64,000 nt of DNA, taken from NCBI RefSeq assembly GCF_001039575.1, contig NZ_JIBT01000006.1:1-64000 (forward strand), written 5' to 3'. Positions 58,343 through 64,000 of the stretch are shown here, piece after piece; within the stretch, counting starts at the first letter, position 1, and each line of letters starts with the position of its first letter. The notes below the pieces were generated by a model. That model made no database searches, was not told where the DNA came from, and worked only from the letters and a program-made list of their open reading frames with translations. This DNA is from Halomonas sp. PR-M31 (lineage in GTDB: Bacteria > Pseudomonadota > Gammaproteobacteria > Pseudomonadales > Halomonadaceae). A program made the translations under genes and the position numbers.

Positions 58343-59134
58343 TTATTTGGTGGCCAGACTACTGGACTCGTTCTGGCGCTCCTGTCGCTCAGAATCGTCG
58401 AAAAGCGGCCTTAGGCTGTCATTGAGATAGCGATTGTCAAATTCCGCTACTTTCGCCAACGCCTGAGGATCCGGCAAGCACACACGATGACGCTCTCGCA
58501 GCACCAGCTTTTGTTCCCGCAGGCTGCTGAAGGTACGACTGACGTGCACTGAACTCAATCCCAAGGCATCACCGATCTGCTCCTGAGAAAGAGGCAGCCG
58601 GAAATGTCCGCCGTTGACCGCACAGGTCTGATTAAGGCGCTCATACATTTCATAAATAAAATGCGCCAGACGCTGCTGTGCCGAGCGCCGGGCCAGATTG
58701 ACCAGGCGCTCGGTCAGCAGTGCCTGTTGGCGGCTGACGATGGCAAACAACACTGCAGTCAGCTTAGTGGAGGTGCGGAAAACTTCCATCAAGCGATGAT
58801 GGGGAAAATGACAGATCACGCCGTCATCGATCATTGCGAGTCCGGTGAGCCGCTGGGAAAAGGCGAATTCACGCATGCCGATGATATCCCCGGGGAGATA
58901 CAGCTCGAGAATCTGACGGCTGCCGTCTCCCATGTTGCGGAAAGCGTAGGCCCACCCCTTGCTAATCGTGCAAAATTCCGTCGCCTTATCGCCCTCCTTC
59001 CACAGTGTTTGACCGGCTTGCACCTCGACTGGACTCTCCTCGAGCCTGTGCAGCAAGCGCTTGTCCTCTTCCGATAGAGTGCAATAGTTGCTGAAAAGCC
59101 GAACGATACAGCTGTCTTCTTTTTCCACGATCAA
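58343..59134 (-). CDS. Crp/Fnr-family transcriptional regulator
   Basis: 263 residues. Cyclic-nucleotide-binding-like domain (about 20-140): VQAGQTLWKEGDKATEFCTI and LELYLPGDIIGMREFAFSQR. C-terminal HTH_Crp (about 160-235): FRLPLSQEQIGDALGLSSVH followed by VSRTFSSLREQ. The cAMP ligand residues are not obviously conserved and there is no FNR-type four-Cys cluster at the N-terminus. It lies 198 bp upstream of adhC; whether it controls formaldehyde genes is unknown. Confidence 0.87.
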   Translation of the reverse strand: MIVEKEDSCIVRLFSNYCTLSEEDKRLLHRLEESPVEVQAGQTLWKEGDKATEFCTISKGWAYAFRNMGDGSRQILELYLPGDIIGMREFAFSQRLTGLAMIDDGVICHFPHHRLMEVFRTSTKLTAVLFAIVSRQQALLTERLVNLARRSAQQRLAHFIYEMYERLNQTCAVNGGHFRLPLSQEQIGDALGLSSVHVSRTFSSLREQKLVLRERHRVCLPDPQALAKVAEFDNRYLNDSLRPLFDDSERQERQNESSSLATK

Positions 59135-59336
59135 ACCTTCCTCGTCTTGATTGGCAATAGGGAACCTTCATCCCGAGTCTAGAATTCACGAGGTATTTGA
59201 ATTACCTGCTTAGGCCGCCAAATAGCTTATGTAATTTTTATGGTCGCTTGACAATACTTCAGCAACTTTTTGTCAGCCATTCTACGCCCATCCAGCAGCA
59301 TCGTATCACCAGTGCCAAAAATAAGCCTAAAGCATT

Positions 59337-59362
59337 AAAAAAGACGCTCTTCGGAGCGCCTT
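59337..59362 (-). terminator. Rho-independent terminator after sdaA
   Basis: On the minus strand GGCGCTC-CGAA-GAGCGTC is followed by TTTTTT, 21 bp after the sdaA stop. Confidence 0.9.
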
Positions 59363-59382
59363 TATTTAGCAATTTTGTCTAA

Positions 59383-60762
59383 TCAACACTCGATGGTGTT
59401 GACCGCTAGCCCCCCGCGAGAGGTTTCCTTGTACTTATCCTGCATGTCACGACCGGTATCGCGCATGGTCCGGATGACCTTGTCCAGGGAAATGAAATGC
59501 TCCCCATCACCTCTAAGCGCCATTTGAGCGGCATTGATCGCTTTCATCGACGCCATGGCATTGCGCTCAATGCAGGGAACCTGAACCAGGCCGCCCACCG
59601 GATCGCAGGTCAGTCCCAGATTGTGCTCCAGCCCAATTTCCGCAGCGTTTTCGACCTGCCCGGGAGACCCGCCCATGACTTCTGCCAATCCTGCCGCCGC
59701 CATGGCGCAGGCGGAACCCACCTCGCCCTGACAGCCCACTTCGGCGCCGGAAATCGAGGCATTTTTCTTGCACAGAACGCCCACGGCTCCTGCGGCCAGC
59801 AGGAACTCGACCACGTCTCGCTCACAGGCGTCAGGTTGAAACTTCATATAGTAGTGCAGCACTGCCGGAATGATGCCGGCTGCACCGTTGGTGGGCGCGG
59901 TGACCATACGATCGCCAGCGGCGTTCTCTTCGTTGACCGCCAAGGCAAAGACGTTGACCCAATCCATGGCCGAAAAGGTAGAGGTAATCAGACTTGGGCT
60001 CTCTTCGACGTTTTGCAGGCGCTGATGCAGCTGCTTGGCCCGGCGCTTGACGTTGAGACCGCCTGGCAGAACACCCTCTTGTTGCACGCCATGATCGACG
60101 CAGGCCTTCATGGCCTCCCAGATACGCCACAGCTCGCGGCGAATCTCATCCTCGTCTCGCCAGACTTTTTCGTTCTCCAGCATGATCTCGCTGATACGCA
60201 TGTTGTGCTTACGACACATGGCCAGCAGTTCTTCCGCATTATTGAAATTGTAGGGCAAGACCGTCGTATCCGTGTCCAGCTCCCCGGCCTGTGCCTGTTC
60301 GTCATTGATGACGAAGCCACCGCCTACGGAATAATAGGTATTGCGGTAAAGCTCTTCGTTGTGACCATGGGCGATCAAACGCATGGCATTGGGATGATGA
60401 GGCAGATTCTCTTCGAGTAGCTGCATGTCTCGCGCCCAGACGAAAGCTACCGCTAGCCGACCGTCCAACATCAGGGTCTGGGCCTCGAGAAGTTCTTCGA
60501 TACAGGGATTGATGATGGCGGGATCGATGACGTCCGGACGCTCTCCCATCAAACCCATGATGATGGCACGATCAGTGCCGTGCCCGATGCCCGTGGCGGA
60601 CAACGACCCATAAAGCTGCACCTCGACGCGAGCCACTCGCTCGAGCATGTCCCGTTCACGCAGCTCTTCGACGAAGTCGTGAGCTGCCCGCATCGGCCCC
60701 ACGGTATGTGAACTGGACGGGCCGATACCGATCTTGAAAAGGTCGAATACGCTGATAGCCAT
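59383..60762 (-). CDS. sdaA: L-serine ammonia-lyase
   Basis: 459 residues from the ATG at 60762 ([20 protein letters not shown]). Both SDH domains: N-terminal beta domain with [20 protein letters not shown] and [20 protein letters not shown], and the C-terminal alpha domain with [20 protein letters not shown] and Cys ligands for the [4Fe-4S] cluster in [20 protein letters not shown] plus [17 protein letters not shown]. Converts serine to pyruvate and ammonia. In Pseudomonas the betaine route ends through glycine, serine and this reaction. Confidence 0.93.
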   Translation of the reverse strand: MAISVFDLFKIGIGPSSSHTVGPMRAAHDFVEELRERDMLERVARVEVQLYGSLSATGIGHGTDRAIIMGLMGERPDVIDPAIINPCIEELLEAQTLMLDGRLAVAFVWARDMQLLEENLPHHPNAMRLIAHGHNEELYRNTYYSVGGGFVINDEQAQAGELDTDTTVLPYNFNNAEELLAMCRKHNMRISEIMLENEKVWRDEDEIRRELWRIWEAMKACVDHGVQQEGVLPGGLNVKRRAKQLHQRLQNVEESPSLITSTFSAMDWVNVFALAVNEENAAGDRMVTAPTNGAAGIIPAVLHYYMKFQPDACERDVVEFLLAAGAVGVLCKKNASISGAEVGCQGEVGSACAMAAAGLAEVMGGSPGQVENAAEIGLEHNLGLTCDPVGGLVQVPCIERNAMASMKAINAAQMALRGDGEHFISLDKVIRTMRDTGRDMQDKYKETSRGGLAVNTIEC

Positions 60763-61018
60763 GATACTTTCCTCACCTTTGTCGCCGATGTACATCGGAA
60801 ATCGAACCTGCAGAACAGGCTGACTGAGACAACTCGGCTAATTGTGGAATTTAGTTCCAGCCTGCCCAGGTCAACGCGTTAAGGCAATCGAAAATAACTG
60901 ACCAACAGTTTAGTATAGCTATAGTGAAAACGTCAGACGCTGGGCTCAATACCATTAGAAATTCAAATATGGGCATAAAAATGCGTGTTTCATTACTGCG
61001 CTTCACCACCGCTAAACC

Positions 61019-61948
61019 ATGAACCGTTCTCTCAATGGTCAAACCCATGCCTGGCTAAAGGTTTTTGCGGTCAGCGCCCATCATCTCTCCTTCACCCGTG
61101 CCGCGGAGGAACTACACGTAACCACTGGGGCGGTGAGTCAACAGATCAAGCAGCTCGAAGAGCGCTTGGGATTCAAGTTGTTCCGTCGCTTGCCGCGCCA
61201 GCTGGAACTGACCGATGAAGGGCGCCGCTTGGCGGCGGTGGTCGATGAGGCCTATCAATCCGTGGGACAGGAAGTGCGTCGCTTGCGCAGCGGCGTCATG
61301 AGCGGCGTGCTGCGGCTGCGCTCGGTGCCCTCCTTTCTCGACAAATGGTTGATGCCACGCCTGCCTCGGCTACAGGCTCGTTTTCCTGACATCGAGCTGC
61401 GTATCATTGCCGAAGACAGCAATATTTCGCTGCGGGCCGGTGAGTTCGATCTGGCGCTGGATCTCAACGATGGACGCTATCCCGGGTTTCATATTACGCC
61501 GTTGATGGACGAAGTAATCTTTCCGGTTTGCGCGCCTTCACTACTGCGCGGTAAACCGCCTCTCACTCGACCCGAAGATCTCGCCTGGTATCCTCTATTG
61601 CATGATGTTACCGCCTGGCGGGGTAGTCACGATTACGCGGAATGGGAGCACTATCTAAATGCCATCAAGGCCCCACCGATCAATCTGCGTCGCGGCTATA
61701 CCTTCAATCGCAACCAGCTGACCATTGATGCCGCCATCGCCGGCATGGGGGTGGCCATCGCACGGCGCACTCTGATCACCAACGAACTCAAGACCGGCGC
61801 GCTGATCGCCCCTCTTTCGCAGCGGGTCGCAACGGATAAACGCTATGGCATCGTCTATTCTCAAGGCGCGTTGGACGATCGGCGAGTACGCGTCGTACAC
61901 GATTGGCTGGTGGAAGAAGCCCAGCGCCACAGTGATTATCCGCACTAA
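61019..61948 (+). CDS. LysR-type regulator, GcvA-like
   Basis: 309 residues. N-terminal HTH (about 10-70): WLKVFAVSAHHLSFTRAAEE and LHVTTGAVSQQIKQLEERLG, then FKLFRRLPRQLELTDEG. Substrate-binding domain (95-300) begins LRLRSVPSFLDKWLMPRLPR. Sequence type is GcvA/AmpR. Divergent from sdaA across 256 bp, a usual arrangement for a LysR protein and its target; regulation of sdaA is therefore possible. The next gene begins 70 bp downstream. Confidence 0.87.
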   Translation: MNRSLNGQTHAWLKVFAVSAHHLSFTRAAEELHVTTGAVSQQIKQLEERLGFKLFRRLPRQLELTDEGRRLAAVVDEAYQSVGQEVRRLRSGVMSGVLRLRSVPSFLDKWLMPRLPRLQARFPDIELRIIAEDSNISLRAGEFDLALDLNDGRYPGFHITPLMDEVIFPVCAPSLLRGKPPLTRPEDLAWYPLLHDVTAWRGSHDYAEWEHYLNAIKAPPINLRRGYTFNRNQLTIDAAIAGMGVAIARRTLITNELKTGALIAPLSQRVATDKRYGIVYSQGALDDRRVRVVHDWLVEEAQRHSDYPH

Positions 61949-62018
61949 GTATTTAAAGAAGTTGTGCAGCGACTGGGGTAAAATAGCTCGCTAACTAGTT
62001 AGTATCGAAAGGACTCGA

Positions 62019-62669
62019 ATGACCCCAACATCTTTTCCGGGCCAGATAGGCTTTCGCTTCCTGTGCCTACGTGGCATCACCTACATTCTTCTGGTCACCG
62101 CCGTGATGCAGGGCGTATTTTACGAAACCGCTTCCCGGGCCGGAGGTCGTTTCACAGAGTACGGCATTACTGAAATAGCGCAGTCGCTGTTTTTGCTGAT
62201 GGCGATAGTATTGGCCATCGTTGCAAGGATGATCGATCGAACCCTTGTGTCTCAGGTGAGCTTGCTGCTGATTGGTTTACTGGGCGCATCGCTCATTCGA
62301 GAACAAGACACCTGGCTCGACAAGCATGTCTTCGATGGTGCCTGGCAAATGCTGGTTGGTTTACTCGCAATACCCATTTTATTCATGGTGATTCGCAAGC
62401 GAAAAACCTTTGCCCTTCAAATGGAACGCTTGGCCAATACCTTCGCTTTCGGCATGTTCGCTGCCGGTTTTCTAACGGTCTATGTCTTTTCCAGGCTTTT
62501 TGGCAGAAGCGAGATGTGGAAAGCCGTTCTCGGTGAGCACTACCTGCGTATTTTCAAGGACGCAGTCGAAGAGACCGCCGAGCTGTTCGGCTATACCTTA
62601 CTGCTGATCGCCATGTTCGAACTCGTGTTACTGATTCGTCGCTGGCAACGCGCGTCGGTAGCCCGTTGA
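62019..62669 (+). CDS. Integral membrane protein, unknown function
   Basis: 216 residues with about six predicted membrane helices (ITYILLVTAVMQGVFYET; EIAQSLFLLMAIVLAIVARM; VSLLLIGLLGASLI; QMLVGLLAIPILFMVI; FAFGMFAAGFLTVYVF; LFGYTLLLIAMFELVLLIRR). Conserved-looking acidic and charged residues lie in IREQDTWLDKHVFDGAW and FKDAVEETAELFG, between helices 3 and 4 and before the last. I do not recognise the family. It is followed by a strong terminator. Confidence 0.7.
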   Translation: MTPTSFPGQIGFRFLCLRGITYILLVTAVMQGVFYETASRAGGRFTEYGITEIAQSLFLLMAIVLAIVARMIDRTLVSQVSLLLIGLLGASLIREQDTWLDKHVFDGAWQMLVGLLAIPILFMVIRKRKTFALQMERLANTFAFGMFAAGFLTVYVFSRLFGRSEMWKAVLGEHYLRIFKDAVEETAELFGYTLLLIAMFELVLLIRRWQRASVAR

Positions 62670-62718
62670 CGTTTTGAACGGTTTTGCTGTCCTTGACATG
62701 AAAAGCCAATGGCAGCAC

Positions 62719-62762
62719 CAACGACACCGCCCGCGGTTTTATCCGCGGGCGGTGTCGTTTTA
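62719..62762. terminator. Terminator shared by the membrane protein gene and rpoD
   Basis: ACGACACCGCCCGCGG (62721-62736) and CCGCGGGCGGTGTCGT (62743-62758) make a 16-bp perfect stem with TTTTAT loop, followed by TTTAT on the plus strand. It lies between convergent genes. Confidence 0.88.
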
Positions 62763-62807
62763 TATCCACTTCAAGCCCTGAATTCAGAAGTCTGTGCTCT
62801 TTTTAAC

Positions 62808-64000
<1,193 letters not shown>

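Overview
The window is high-GC gammaproteobacterial DNA that most resembles a halophile of the Halomonas/Chromohalobacter group. This rests on the glycine betaine catabolic gene set, the Halomonas-like protein sequences and the sigma-70 gene at the right edge; no rRNA or tRNA was seen to confirm it.

Layout. 0.1-6.0 kb: a minus-strand cluster of uncertain substrate (group II PLP decarboxylase, histidinol-dehydrogenase-like enzyme, DegT aminotransferase, Asp/Glu racemase, periplasmic amino-acid-binding protein), followed by a decayed LysR gene, a cell-wall hydrolase and a Na+/Ca2+-type antiporter. 8.3-21.7 kb: glycine betaine catabolism, with divergent gbcB/gbcA, an N-methyl-amino-acid demethylase-like flavoenzyme, and the minus-strand operon dipeptidase - DUF5943 - dgcA - dgcB - etfA - etfB - small ORF. 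22.4-27.0 kb: NAD-linked formate dehydrogenase. 27.1-41.6 kb: a long minus-strand cobalamin operon (btuB, CobN-like, ExbB-like, DUF2149, btuF, btuC, btuD, cobB, cobO, cobQ, bluB) led by a cobalamin riboswitch. 41.6-47.1 kb: a second cobalamin operon for nucleotide-loop assembly (cobT, cbiB, threonine-phosphate decarboxylase, cobU, cobS, cobC, CobU-like). 47.3-54.6 kb: assorted genes (DUF4168, aminotransferase with an RpiR regulator, LpxR-like protein, DUF4174, EamA transporter, EAL protein, mtgA). 54.7-60.8 kb: gbdR, fghA, adhC, a Crp-type regulator and sdaA. 61.0-64.0 kb: a LysR regulator, an unknown membrane protein and the 3' part of rpoD.

How it fits together. GbcAB and DgcAB remove methyl groups from betaine and dimethylglycine as formaldehyde. 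AdhC and FghA oxidise formaldehyde to formate, formate dehydrogenase takes it to CO2, and SdaA can turn the downstream product serine into pyruvate. GbdR is the expected activator. Sarcosine oxidase and glyA are not in the window. The cobalamin genes cover outer-membrane uptake, ABC import, late corrin modification, lower-ligand synthesis and loop assembly, but no corrin-ring genes are present here.

Most notable observations. (1) The CobN-like protein has a signal peptide and a C-terminal membrane anchor and sits in one overlapping operon with an ExbB/TolQ-like channel and an ExbD-shaped DUF2149 protein, which suggests a membrane-energised periplasmic corrinoid or metal machine. (2) A palindromic MITE-like element is inserted inside the cobalamin riboswitch. 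(3) Two nearly identical 79-bp three-stem repeats lie in the betaine region, each upstream of sequence from the same flavoenzyme family. (4) Seven genes carry eight single-base deletions, each exactly restoring the family reading frame if one base is added, which points to consensus indel errors or recent decay.
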